Of a stretch of 24,690 nucleotides of DNA, positions 14,318 through 21,045 are shown one piece after another (positions within the stretch are counted from its first letter, which is position 1; each line of letters opens with the position of its first letter). Where the stretch lies: assembly GCA_937926195.1 (NCBI GenBank), contig CALEXZ010000072.1, forward strand, positions 1 to 24,690, given 5' to 3'. The stretch comes from an uncultured Actinomyces sp. (GTDB taxonomy: Bacteria > Actinomycetota > Actinomycetes > Actinomycetales > Actinomycetaceae). The translations under genes were made by a program, and so were the position numbers. The notes beneath the pieces were generated by a model. The model ran no database searches. It was not told the DNA's origin and worked only from the letters and a program-made list of their open reading frames with translations.

Positions 14318-14359
14318 GCGGCGTGCGCCGCGGCCTCGTGCGCGTGGGAGGATGGGACC

Positions 14360-14851
14360 ATGACGTACCGCGACATCCGCATCATCGGTGACCCCGTCCT
14401 GCGCACGGAGTGCGACTGGATCACCGACATCGACGACTCCGTCAAGCAGCTCGTGGAGGACCTGCTGGAGAACGTCGACGCCGAGGGCCGGGCCGGCCTG
14501 GCCGCCAACCAGATCGGTGTGAGCCTGCGGGCCTTCTCCTGGAACATCGACGGTGAGATCGGCTACATCCTCAACCCCCGCATCGAGGCGCTCGACTTCG
14601 ACGAGTACCAGGACGGCGACGAGGGCTGCCTGTCCGTTCCCGACCTGTGGTTCCCCACCAAGCGCGCCTGGTACGCGCGCGCCGTCGGCATCGACCTGGA
14701 CGGCAAGGAGGTCGTCGTCGAGGGCGAGGAGCTCATGGGACGCTGCATCCAGCACGAGTGCGACCACCTCGAGGGGCACCTGTACCTCGACCGCCTCGAC
14801 CGCAGGACCCGTTCGGCCGCGATGAAGGAGCTGCGCGCCAAGGGTCTGTGA
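14360..14851 (+). CDS. def: Peptide deformylase
   Basis: The 163-residue metalloenzyme removes the formyl group from the initiating methionine of new proteins. All three motifs are present: GRAGLAANQIG (motif 1, with Gln51), DEGCLSVP (motif 2, metal ligand Cys90) and QHECDHLEGHLYLDRL (motif 3, His132 and His136 as ligands, Glu133 catalytic). Motif 1 has AANQ where many bacterial enzymes have AAPQ. The length is normal for actinobacterial Def. ATG 14360 is chosen because GGGAGG lies 8 bases upstream; an upstream in-frame extension would run through the divergent gene's promoter. A strong terminator follows. Confidence 0.95.
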   Translation: MTYRDIRIIGDPVLRTECDWITDIDDSVKQLVEDLLENVDAEGRAGLAANQIGVSLRAFSWNIDGEIGYILNPRIEALDFDEYQDGDEGCLSVPDLWFPTKRAWYARAVGIDLDGKEVVVEGEELMGRCIQHECDHLEGHLYLDRLDRRTRSAAMKELRAKGL

Positions 14852-14868
14852 CCGGACCGTCACCGTCT

Positions 14869-14905
14869 CGCCTCGTCGCGTCGGCTGGACCGGCGCGACG
14901 AGGCG
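14869..14905 (+). terminator. 16-bp terminator hairpin after def
   Basis: Positions 14869-14884 pair with 14890-14905 (one T-G wobble) around the loop CTGGA, 17 bases past the def stop. It is one of the strongest hairpins in the window. Few T residues follow. Confidence 0.8.
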
Positions 14906-14948
14906 GGCCATACTGGGCACGCACGCCGCGTGCGTCATGAGGACCGCT

Positions 14949-14989
14949 GGTTCGGGCTCGAGAACGTTGGGGAAGACGACTCTCGAACC
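14949..14989 (+). promoter_or_regulatory. Inverted repeats in the DUF3145 leader
   Basis: GGTTCG (14949-14954) can pair with CGAACC (14984-14989), while TCGAGA (14958-14963) can pair with TCTCGA (14981-14986). The two share 14984-14986, so they exclude each other. They end 3 bases before the Shine-Dalgarno AGGAGG (14993-14998). A separate 7-bp hairpin sits at 14919-14935. The stems are short and could be chance. Confidence 0.3.
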
Positions 14990-15007
14990 CACAGGAGGCG
15001 ATCCGTC

Positions 15008-15508
15008 GTGAATGGTGCCTACACCCGCGGTGTACTTTTCGTGCACTCTGCACCCCGAGCGCTGTGTCCCCACATCGAGTGGGCCGCCGCGGAGGCCCTC
15101 GGCGCCCGCGTGCACCTGGACTGGACCGAGCAGCCCGCCGCGCCCGGCATGATGCGGGCCGAGGTCAGCTGGGTCGGAAAGGTCGGCACCGGTGCCCGCC
15201 TCACCAGCGCCCTGCGCGGCTGGGCCAACCTGCGCTACGAGGTCACCGAGGAGGCATCGCCCGGAAACGACGGCGGGCGCTGGTCGCACACGCCTGACCT
15301 CGGCATCTTCCACGCCCAGACGGACGCGCACGGCAACGTCGTCGTCCCCGAGGACCGCGTGCGTGCCGCCCTGCTGCACGCTGACGAGCCCGCCGTCATG
15401 CGCCGCGAGCTCGACCTCGCCCTGGGCCAGGCCTGGGACGACGAGCTCGAGCCCTTCCGCTACGCGGGCGCGGGCGCACCGGTGCGCTGGCTCCACCGGG
15501 TGGGCTGA
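15008..15508 (+). CDS. DUF3145 family protein
   Basis: The 166-residue product matches the actinobacterial DUF3145 family. It has YTRGVLFVHSAPRALCPHIEW near the start, LDWTEQPAAPGMMRAEVSW, a KVGTGARLTSALRGWANLRYEV segment, HTPDLGIFHAQTDAHGNVVV and a C-terminal LGQAWDDELEPFRYAG. It is a soluble protein of unknown function without membrane segments. GTG 15008 has AGGAGG 9 bases upstream and gives the family length. The gene converges with fabF. From memory, Streptomyces coelicolor has a DUF3145 gene next to its fab cluster too, so a link to fatty-acid synthesis is suggested by position but unproven. Confidence 0.85.
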   Translation: MNGAYTRGVLFVHSAPRALCPHIEWAAAEALGARVHLDWTEQPAAPGMMRAEVSWVGKVGTGARLTSALRGWANLRYEVTEEASPGNDGGRWSHTPDLGIFHAQTDAHGNVVVPEDRVRAALLHADEPAVMRRELDLALGQAWDDELEPFRYAGAGAPVRWLHRVG

Positions 15509-15542
15509 GCAGCCCGGTCGGCGAGCCCGCCCCCGGTGGGGG
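15502..15542. terminator. Short hairpins between convergent DUF3145 and fabF
   Basis: GGGCT/AGCCC (15502-15506 with 15511-15515) and CCCCC/GGGGG (15530-15534 with 15538-15542) lie in the 57-base convergent gap. Both are short, so a shared weak terminator is only a possibility. Confidence 0.35.
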
Positions 15543-15565
15543 ACAGCCGGTGCGCGGTGCTGTGC

Positions 15566-16828
15566 TCAGACGGTGAAGGCGAGGGCCACGTCGTGGCCGC
15601 CGAAGCCGAAGGAGGTGCTCACAGCCGCGCGCAGGCCCGGCGCCGCGCGTCCGTCGGGGCCGACGACGTCGATGCCCGTGGCGGCCACCTCGGCGTCGAT
15701 CCCGCCCGGCAGGAGCGTCGGGGGCAGCCAGGCCTCGGCCAGTGCCATGACCGTCAGGACGGCCTCAAGGCCTCCCGCGCCCCCCAGCAGGTGGGCGGTC
15801 GCGGACTTCGTCGCCGAGACGGCGGCTGCCGGCAGGACGCGCGCGAGCACCTGGGCCTCGACGATGTCTCCGACGGGGGTCGAGGTGGCGTGCGCGTTGA
15901 CGTGACCGACCTCGGAGGGCTCAAGGCCCCCGTGCTCCAGGGCCAGACGGATCGCCCGCTCCTGCTCGGTGCCGCTGGGCTCGGGACGCGCCACGTCGTA
16001 GGCGTCGGCGGTCACGCCCGCCCCCGCGAGCACCGCCAGGACCCGGGCACCGCGCTCGGCGGCGTGCTGGGCCGCCTCCAGGACGAGGACGCCGGCGCCC
16101 TCACCGAGGACGAAGCCGTCGCGGTCCGGTGCAAAGGGCCGCGAGGCCGTGGCCGGCTCCTCGTCCCGGGTGGACAGGGCCCTCATGGCCGCGAAGGCCG
16201 CCACGGTCATCGGGTGCAGGGCGGCGTCAGTGCCCCCGGCGACGACGACGTCCGCCCGGTCGAGGGCGATGAGGTCCGCCGCGTAGGCGATCGCCTCCGC
16301 GCCGGAGGCGCAGGCCGAGACCGGGGCGTGGATCCCGGCCCGGGCACCGAGCTCGATGCCGACCGTCGCCGCCGGGGCGTTGGGCATGAGGGCCGGCACG
16401 GCCGTCGGCAGGACCCGGCGCGCTCCCCGCTCGCGCAGCGTGTCCCAGGCCTGCATGACCGACAGCACCGGGCCCATGCCGGGGGAGAGGGACACCGCCA
16501 GGCGCTCAGCCTCGACCCGCTCGGCCAGGGCCTGGCCGCCGGCCTGCTGCCAGGCCTCACGCGCCGCCAGCAGCGCGCACTGGCTGGCGCGGTCGAGGCG
16601 GCGCGTCTCACGGGCGGTGAGGCGCTCGCCCGGCTCGACGGCCAGCGGCGCGGCCACGCGCACCGGCAGGGCGTGCTCCCGGGACCAGTCCTCGTCGAGG
16701 GCGCGCACAGCCGTGCGGTGCTCGTGCAGCGCCCGCCAGGTGCCCGGGAGGTCCCCCGCGAGCGGGTTCGTCGTCCCCAGTCCCGTGACGACGGCGGTGC
16801 GCGGCGGCAGCGAGGCGGTGTCGACCAT
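15566..16828 (-). CDS. fabF: 3-oxoacyl-ACP synthase II (KAS II)
   Basis: The 420-residue condensing enzyme extends acyl-ACP with malonyl-ACP in FAS II. The Cys-His-His triad is present: Cys173 in VSACASGAEAI, His313 in NAHATSTPVGD and His346 in TKSATAHLLGGAGG, with Lys341 also conserved. RALSTRDEEPATASRPFAPD, then RDGFVLGEGAG, is the usual KAS II stretch, and the protein ends with STSFGFGGHDVALAF. It starts 7 bases after the acpP stop, so the two are co-transcribed. The ribosome site before ATG 16828 is weak (AGGGA, too far), suggesting coupling to acpP translation. Only one KAS gene is present, unlike the kasA-kasB pair of mycobacteria. Confidence 0.95.
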   Translation of the reverse strand: MVDTASLPPRTAVVTGLGTTNPLAGDLPGTWRALHEHRTAVRALDEDWSREHALPVRVAAPLAVEPGERLTARETRRLDRASQCALLAAREAWQQAGGQALAERVEAERLAVSLSPGMGPVLSVMQAWDTLRERGARRVLPTAVPALMPNAPAATVGIELGARAGIHAPVSACASGAEAIAYAADLIALDRADVVVAGGTDAALHPMTVAAFAAMRALSTRDEEPATASRPFAPDRDGFVLGEGAGVLVLEAAQHAAERGARVLAVLAGAGVTADAYDVARPEPSGTEQERAIRLALEHGGLEPSEVGHVNAHATSTPVGDIVEAQVLARVLPAAAVSATKSATAHLLGGAGGLEAVLTVMALAEAWLPPTLLPGGIDAEVAATGIDVVGPDGRAAPGLRAAVSTSFGFGGHDVALAFTV

Positions 16829-16835
16829 GCCGGTC

Positions 16836-17087
16836 TCAGTCCCTGAGGGAGCTGACGAGCTCGACGAGCGAGCCGACGGTCGCCAGCGTGGGGATGAGGG
16901 AGTCGTCCAGCGCGACCCCGAAGCGCTCCTCCACCTGGGTGGCGATGGTGAGCAGGCCGAGCGAGTCGATGTCGAGGTCGTCGGCGAAGCGGGAGGTCTC
17001 GCTCACCTCGGCGAGGTCGACGCCGGCCTCCTCGGCGGTGATCTCACGCACGGCGGTGAGGATGTCGGTGCTGGTCTCGTCGGCCAT
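16836..17087 (-). CDS. acpP: Acyl carrier protein
   Basis: The 83-residue acidic protein carries growing acyl chains on a phosphopantetheine arm. The attachment site is Ser42 in DDLDIDSLGLL, the canonical D-S-L motif at the start of helix II, followed by IATQVEERFGVALDDS. Two adjacent ATG codons exist (17090 and 17087). I choose 17087 because AAGGAG ends 5 bases before it but only 2 bases before the first. fabF follows 7 bases later. A 121-base gap separates it from fabD upstream; in Streptomyces fabH sits at this place. A hairpin in that gap (17171-17198) could let ACP be expressed at a different level from FabD. Confidence 0.95.
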   Translation of the reverse strand: MADETSTDILTAVREITAEEAGVDLAEVSETSRFADDLDIDSLGLLTIATQVEERFGVALDDSLIPTLATVGSLVELVSSLRD

Positions 17088-17170
17088 CATGGCTCCTTCG
17101 TGTGGGCGGGCCTGGGACGGCCCGGAGGGGGTGTCATGCCGGATGGGGTCCGGGGTGAGGGGCGGTGCGC

Positions 17171-17198
17171 CCGATCCGGGACGATTGTCCCTCATCGG
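17171..17198 (-). promoter_or_regulatory. Imperfect hairpin in the fabD-acpP gap
   Basis: CCGAT (17171-17175) pairs with ATCGG (17194-17198), enclosing GGGAC/GTCCC (17178-17182 with 17187-17191), loop GATT, with a two-base internal mismatch. It begins 14 bases beyond the fabD stop. It could be a partial terminator or an mRNA processing site. No convincing -10 for acpP is visible in the gap. Confidence 0.4.
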
Positions 17199-17211
17199 GG
17201 GACGCGTGCTG

Positions 17212-18165
17212 TCACGTGGTGCGTCCTGCGTCCAGGCGGGTGAGGACAGCCCCCGGCAGCCCTCGCCGGGCCAGGCCGGCCAGCGCCTGGGAGGGGGCAA
17301 GGACCGTCACCTCGTCGGTGCCCAGCTCGCGCAGGCGCTGCTCGACGAGGTCCCAGCGCACCGGCGCCGTGAGCTTGGCGGGCAGTGCCTGGAGCAGGGG
17401 GCGTGAGGAGGCTCCGGCCGGGTAGAGCTCGCCGGTGGCCTCGTCGACCACGCCGCGTACGAGCACACGCCCGGGCAGGTCCCCGACGGCCGCGGCCAGG
17501 GCCGGGGCCGCCCGGGCCATGCCGGGGCTGTGGAAGGGGCCGGCGACGTCGAGGGGCACGAGCCTGGCCCGCTCGGGCGCCCGCAGGCGCTCAAGGGCGG
17601 CGAAGGGGCCCGAGGCCACGACCTGGGAGGCGCCGTTGACGTTCGCCACGGTCAGGCCCGCCGCCTCGATCTGAGCCAGGACGTCCTCACGTCGTCCGCC
17701 GACGACGGCGACCATGCCGCCCACGCGGGTGCCGTCGGGAGCGGTGCAGCACGCCTCCATCGCCCGGCCGCGCACCGCCGCCAGACGCACGGCCTGCACG
17801 GGCGTGAGCGCACCGGCCAGCGCCAGGGCGGTGAGCGAGCCCAGAGAGTGGCCGGCGACGACGATGCCGGGCTCGGCGAGGGGCGGGGCCGTCTGCGTCG
17901 TCTCCTCGGCGTCCAGCAGCCCCGCCCCCAGGGCGCTGAGCAGCGAGACGAGGACGGTGAGCGGCTGGGCCACGTGCGTGCCCAGGGGGGCGTCGTCGGG
18001 CCGCTCCAGGACGGTGTCGACGATGCCGGGCAGGTCGAGGCCGCTGGCCGCGCAGGACTCGCACACCAGACGCTCCTGCGCGCGCGCCGTCGCACCCGAC
18101 CCGTTGACGGGCAGCAGCGGCGCGGCGGGGCGAGAACCCTGCCCCGGGCACAGCAGGGCGCGCAC
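17212..18165 (-). CDS. fabD: Malonyl-CoA:ACP transacylase
   Basis: The 317-residue enzyme transfers malonyl from CoA to ACP, feeding FabF. Core residues are visible: Gln9 in CPGQGSR, nucleophile Ser107 in AGHSLGSL, the arginine of AAVRGRAMEA (Arg132, carboxylate binding), NVNGASQVVASG (176-186) and catalytic His212 in GPFHSPGM. The usual P-G-Q-G-S-Q reads PGQGSR, a mild change outside the catalytic Gln. GTG 18165 is chosen since GGGAGG in the end of the regulator gene lies 7 bases upstream, and the start falls 2 bases after the regulator's stop. It is therefore almost certainly co-transcribed and coupled with the FasR-like gene. Confidence 0.95.
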   Translation of the reverse strand: MRALLCPGQGSRPAAPLLPVNGSGATARAQERLVCESCAASGLDLPGIVDTVLERPDDAPLGTHVAQPLTVLVSLLSALGAGLLDAEETTQTAPPLAEPGIVVAGHSLGSLTALALAGALTPVQAVRLAAVRGRAMEACCTAPDGTRVGGMVAVVGGRREDVLAQIEAAGLTVANVNGASQVVASGPFAALERLRAPERARLVPLDVAGPFHSPGMARAAPALAAAVGDLPGRVLVRGVVDEATGELYPAGASSRPLLQALPAKLTAPVRWDLVEQRLRELGTDEVTVLAPSQALAGLARRGLPGAVLTRLDAGRTT

Positions 18166-18167
18166 CC

Positions 18168-19343
18168 TCAGTCCTCCCGGTCGGCCATGAGGCGGCCGAC
18201 GATGATCGCCATGTGGAGCATGAGGCCGTCGCGGGCGTCGGTGGCGTCCCACCCGACCTGCTCGGCGACCCTGCCCAGGCGGTAGCGCACCGTGTTGGCG
18301 TGGACGAACAGGGACCGGGCCGTCGCCTCCAGGCTGCCGCCCAGCGCGAGGTAGGTGGCGACCGTCTCCTCGAAGGGCTCGCCCATGGCGTGCAGAGGGG
18401 CGCCCACGAGGGCCGAGATCTGCTCCACCGCCAGCTTGTCGCCGTCAAGGAGCCGCTCGGGCAGGAGGTCGTCGGCGTGGACCGGGTTGGGTGCCTGGAC
18501 CCAGCCGGGCAGGGCGTGCTGGCCCGCGATGGCCGAGCGCAGGGAGCGGCCGGCCTGCGCCACGCCGGGCACCACCGGCCCGATGACCGTAGGGCCGTCG
18601 AGGCGCTCGGCCACCCGGGAGGCCACACGGTCCAGGGCCTGTTCCGGTGTCTGCCCGCCGGCCTGGGCGGTGACGCCCCCCAGGATGATGATGACGGACT
18701 CCCCGCGCACGGACACGAGGCAGTCGGGGGCCGCCTGGCGGCAGTCGTGGCGCAGGCGGGAGGTGGCCAGCGCGTCGAGCACGGCCCGGGCCGCGATGGC
18801 GACGACAGGGCCGGAGCCGGACCACCCGGCGGAGCCGGCGCGGGTGGCCGAGTCCTCGGGGGAGCCCTCGAGCATGGCGTCCACGGCCACGGACTCCAGG
18901 CGCGCGTCCCAGGCGCCGCGGGCCTCCGCCGCGCGGGCGTAGACCTCGGCGGCGGCGAAGCCGACATCGCGTCCGAAGGTGAGCACGAGGATCGTCACCC
19001 GGTCCTGCATGTCCTCGGGTACGGCCTGCGGCGCCTCCTCGACGACGACGTCGAGGACGGTGCGCACGAGCGCCAGCGTCTGCTCGAGCGTGATCGTGCC
19101 CGTGAGCGCGGCGGGGGCGACGGAGAAGATCTGGGAGGGCGCCACCGCCGCACCCGGGCTCTCGACCGAGTCGACGAACATCGTCACGCCCAGGCGGGCG
19201 ACCTTCTCAATCTGGCGGCGCGGCGCCTCCGGCAGGGTCCGGTACCAGGGGTGCGCAGCACTGATCCGGTCGAGGGAGTGCTCGATAATCGTGTCCTGCG
19301 CGCGACGCAGGTCCGCCACCGCGGGCTGGCTCAGTTCAATCAT
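18168..19343 (-). CDS. fasR: PucR-type regulator of fatty acid synthesis, FasR-like
   Basis: The 391-residue regulator has a divergent N-terminal/GGDEF-like central region and a C-terminal PucR helix-turn-helix. The diagnostic part is the last 50 residues: ARSLFVHANTVRYRLGRVAE, then QVGWDATDARDGLMLHMAIIVGRL. The same architecture directly before fabD is known for Streptomyces FasR, an activator of the fab genes, and for the PucR-like gene between aceE and fabD in mycobacteria. The symbol rests on that synteny. ATG 19343 is chosen because TAAGAT ends 7 bases before it (leaderless); an upstream in-frame ATG at 19379 would put the -10 inside the gene. Being first in fasR-fabD, it is probably autoregulated. 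It is divergent from aspA. Confidence 0.88.
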   Translation of the reverse strand: MIELSQPAVADLRRAQDTIIEHSLDRISAAHPWYRTLPEAPRRQIEKVARLGVTMFVDSVESPGAAVAPSQIFSVAPAALTGTITLEQTLALVRTVLDVVVEEAPQAVPEDMQDRVTILVLTFGRDVGFAAAEVYARAAEARGAWDARLESVAVDAMLEGSPEDSATRAGSAGWSGSGPVVAIAARAVLDALATSRLRHDCRQAAPDCLVSVRGESVIIILGGVTAQAGGQTPEQALDRVASRVAERLDGPTVIGPVVPGVAQAGRSLRSAIAGQHALPGWVQAPNPVHADDLLPERLLDGDKLAVEQISALVGAPLHAMGEPFEETVATYLALGGSLEATARSLFVHANTVRYRLGRVAEQVGWDATDARDGLMLHMAIIVGRLMADRED

Positions 19344-19350
19344 ACTCTTT

Positions 19351-19356
19351 ATCTTA
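19351..19356 (-). promoter_or_regulatory. -10 hexamer for fasR-fabD (leaderless)
   Basis: TAAGAT on the minus strand ends 7 bases before ATG 19343, in an AT-rich island. A possible -35 TTGTGG lies 19 bases upstream, a slightly long spacer. Confidence 0.6.
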
Positions 19357-19395
19357 GAACGACCTTGTAGGAATACCACAATTCGTGATGGGTGG

Positions 19396-19407
19396 ATCTG
19401 TACAGAT
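19396..19407. promoter_or_regulatory. 12-bp perfect palindrome, candidate operator for fasR/aspA
   Basis: ATCTGTACAGAT is a perfect inverted repeat in the 142-base fasR-aspA divergent region. Its right end overlaps the candidate aspA -10 (TAGACT, 19407-19412). It is AT-rich in a very GC-rich surrounding. The cognate protein is unknown; FasR is one candidate. Confidence 0.5.
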
Positions 19408-19412
19408 AGACT
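19407..19412 (+). promoter_or_regulatory. Candidate -10 for aspA
   Basis: TAGACT lies about 74 bases before the aspA ATG. Upstream -35 candidates are poor (TTCGTG with a 19-base spacer). Confidence 0.35.
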
Positions 19413-19485
19413 GAGGGGTACTGCGCCGCGTACCGGCAGCGCCAGCCGACGACGACACGCGCCATGAGCGCGGACGGGAGGGACA

Positions 19486-20976
19486 ATGAAGTCTCAGGCC
19501 ACGCGTACCGAGGAGGACCTGCTCGGCCCTCGGGAGGTCCCGCTGGAGGCCTACTGGGGGATCCACACCCTGCGGGCCACGGAGAACTACCAACTATCGG
19601 GAATGACGGTCGGGGACTTCCCGAGCGTCGTCAAGGGCCTGGTCCAGGTCAAGAAGGCATCGGCCCTGGCCAACCGCGAGCTCGGCGCCCTCAGCGAGGA
19701 GATCGCCGACGCCATCGTGTGGGCCTGCGACCAGATCCTGAACAACGGCCGCTGTCTCGACCAGTTCCCCATCGACGTCTTCCAGGGCGGGGCGGGTACG
19801 AGCTCCAACATGAACGCCAACGAGGTCGTGGCCAACCTCGCGCTGGAGCACCTGGGCTACGCCAAGGGCCGCTATGACGTCGTCCACCCCAACGACCACG
19901 TCAACAAGTCCCAGTCGACGAACGACGCCTATCCCACCGGGCTGAGGCTGGGCCTGTACGCCGCCGTCCACGACCTCGAGGCAGAGCTGTGCGATCTCAT
20001 CGACGCCTTCCTGGCCAAGTCCCGCGAGTTCTCCGACGTCCTCAAGATGGGGCGCACCCAGCTCCAGGACGCCGTCCCCATGAGCCTGGGGCAGGAGTTC
20101 AAGGCCTTCGCCGTGCTCCTGGACGAGGAGGTTGAGCGCCTCATCCACAATGCCGAGCTGCTCCTGGAGGTCAACCTCGGTGCCACCGCGATCGGTACCG
20201 GGCTCAACACCCCTCAGGGCTACCAGGACACCGTGGTGCGCCACCTGGGTGCGATCACCGGGCTGGAGGTCAGGGGCGCCTCCAACCTCGTGGAGGCCAC
20301 CAGCGACACCGGTGCCTACGTCTCGATGCACGCTGCGATCAAGCGCCTGGCCGTCAAGCTCTCCAAGACCTGCAACGACCTGCGCCTGCTGTCCTCCGGC
20401 CCCCGGGCCGGACTGGGGGAGATCCGCCTTCCCGAGCGCGCCGCGGGCTCGTCGATCATGCCCGCCAAGGTCAACCCGGTCATCCCCGAGGTCGTCAACC
20501 AGGTGTGCTTCAAGGTCTTCGGCAATGACATGGCGGTGACCTTCGCCGCCGAGGCCGGCCAGCTCCAGCTCAACGTCATGGAGCCGGTCATCGCCCAGGC
20601 GAGCTTCGAGTCGATCAGCCTGCTCATCAACGCCATGCGCACCCTGCGCGAGAAGTGCGTCATCGGGATCGAGGCCAACGAGGAGGTGTGCCGCAACAAC
20701 GTGCTGTCCTCCATCGGCATCGTCACCTACCTCAACGAGGTCATCGGGCACGCCAACGGGGACCTCGTGGGCCGTGAGTGCGCGCGCAGCGGGCGCAACG
20801 TGCGTGAGGTCGTCCTGGAGATGGGGCTGCTGGACGAGGCCACGCTCGACGAGCTGCTCAGCCCGGAGAACCTGCTCCACCCCCACTACCGCGACGCCCG
20901 CTACTACTCCGGCTCGGACCCGTCGGTGCCCGTGGCCGAGGAGAAGGCCGACGACGAGGCGCCCCGAACGGCCTGA
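19486..20976 (+). CDS. aspA: Aspartate ammonia-lyase (aspartase)
   Basis: The 496-residue enzyme converts L-aspartate to fumarate and ammonia. It belongs to the aspartase/fumarase family. The N-terminus TRTEEDLLGPREVPLEAYWG, then IHTLRATENY, is aspartase-type. GGAGTSSNMNANEV (101-114), HVNKSQSTNDAYPT (138-151) and the flexible catalytic loop GSSIMPAKVNPVIPE (321-335, general-base Ser322) are intact. Fumarase C would be shorter at the N-terminus and differ around the first motif. ATG 19486 has GGGAGG just upstream. The C-terminal extension after about residue 470 is acidic (EEKADDEAPRTA). The gene lies in opposite orientation between fasR and aceE. Fumarate made here could serve succinate formation, a typical end product of Actinomyces-like fermenters (inference). 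Confidence 0.95.
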   Translation: MKSQATRTEEDLLGPREVPLEAYWGIHTLRATENYQLSGMTVGDFPSVVKGLVQVKKASALANRELGALSEEIADAIVWACDQILNNGRCLDQFPIDVFQGGAGTSSNMNANEVVANLALEHLGYAKGRYDVVHPNDHVNKSQSTNDAYPTGLRLGLYAAVHDLEAELCDLIDAFLAKSREFSDVLKMGRTQLQDAVPMSLGQEFKAFAVLLDEEVERLIHNAELLLEVNLGATAIGTGLNTPQGYQDTVVRHLGAITGLEVRGASNLVEATSDTGAYVSMHAAIKRLAVKLSKTCNDLRLLSSGPRAGLGEIRLPERAAGSSIMPAKVNPVIPEVVNQVCFKVFGNDMAVTFAAEAGQLQLNVMEPVIAQASFESISLLINAMRTLREKCVIGIEANEEVCRNNVLSSIGIVTYLNEVIGHANGDLVGRECARSGRNVREVVLEMGLLDEATLDELLSPENLLHPHYRDARYYSGSDPSVPVAEEKADDEAPRTA

Positions 20977-21024
20977 GCCCTCCGCCGACGGCCCGCGTGA
21001 GGCGGGCACGACGGCCGAGGGCTC
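20975..21024. terminator. Nested hairpins between convergent aspA and aceE
   Basis: GAGCCCTC (20975-20982) pairs with GAGGGCTC (21017-21024). Inside, GCCCGC (20991-20996) pairs with GCGGGC (21002-21007). The outer arm overlaps the aspA stop codon. It fits a shared, bidirectional terminator in the 69-base gap. Confidence 0.6.
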
Positions 21025-21045
21025 AGGCACCCCGACGGCGGTGGC

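Noticed and set aside
14350..14359. GAGGAT before def as another leaderless -10
   Set aside because: It lacks the leading T-A, and GGGAGG at 8 bases is a good ribosome site, so normal initiation is more likely.
14305..14547. N-terminal extension of the 13654-14304 gene to ATG 14547
   Set aside because: It would run antisense through the start and first 60 codons of def and has Arg/Ser-rich shadow composition. GTG 14304 has a well-placed -10.
14949..14995. Possible tRNA remnant (GGTTCG and CGAACC words) upstream of DUF3145
   Set aside because: No acceptor, D or anticodon arms can be folded around these words.
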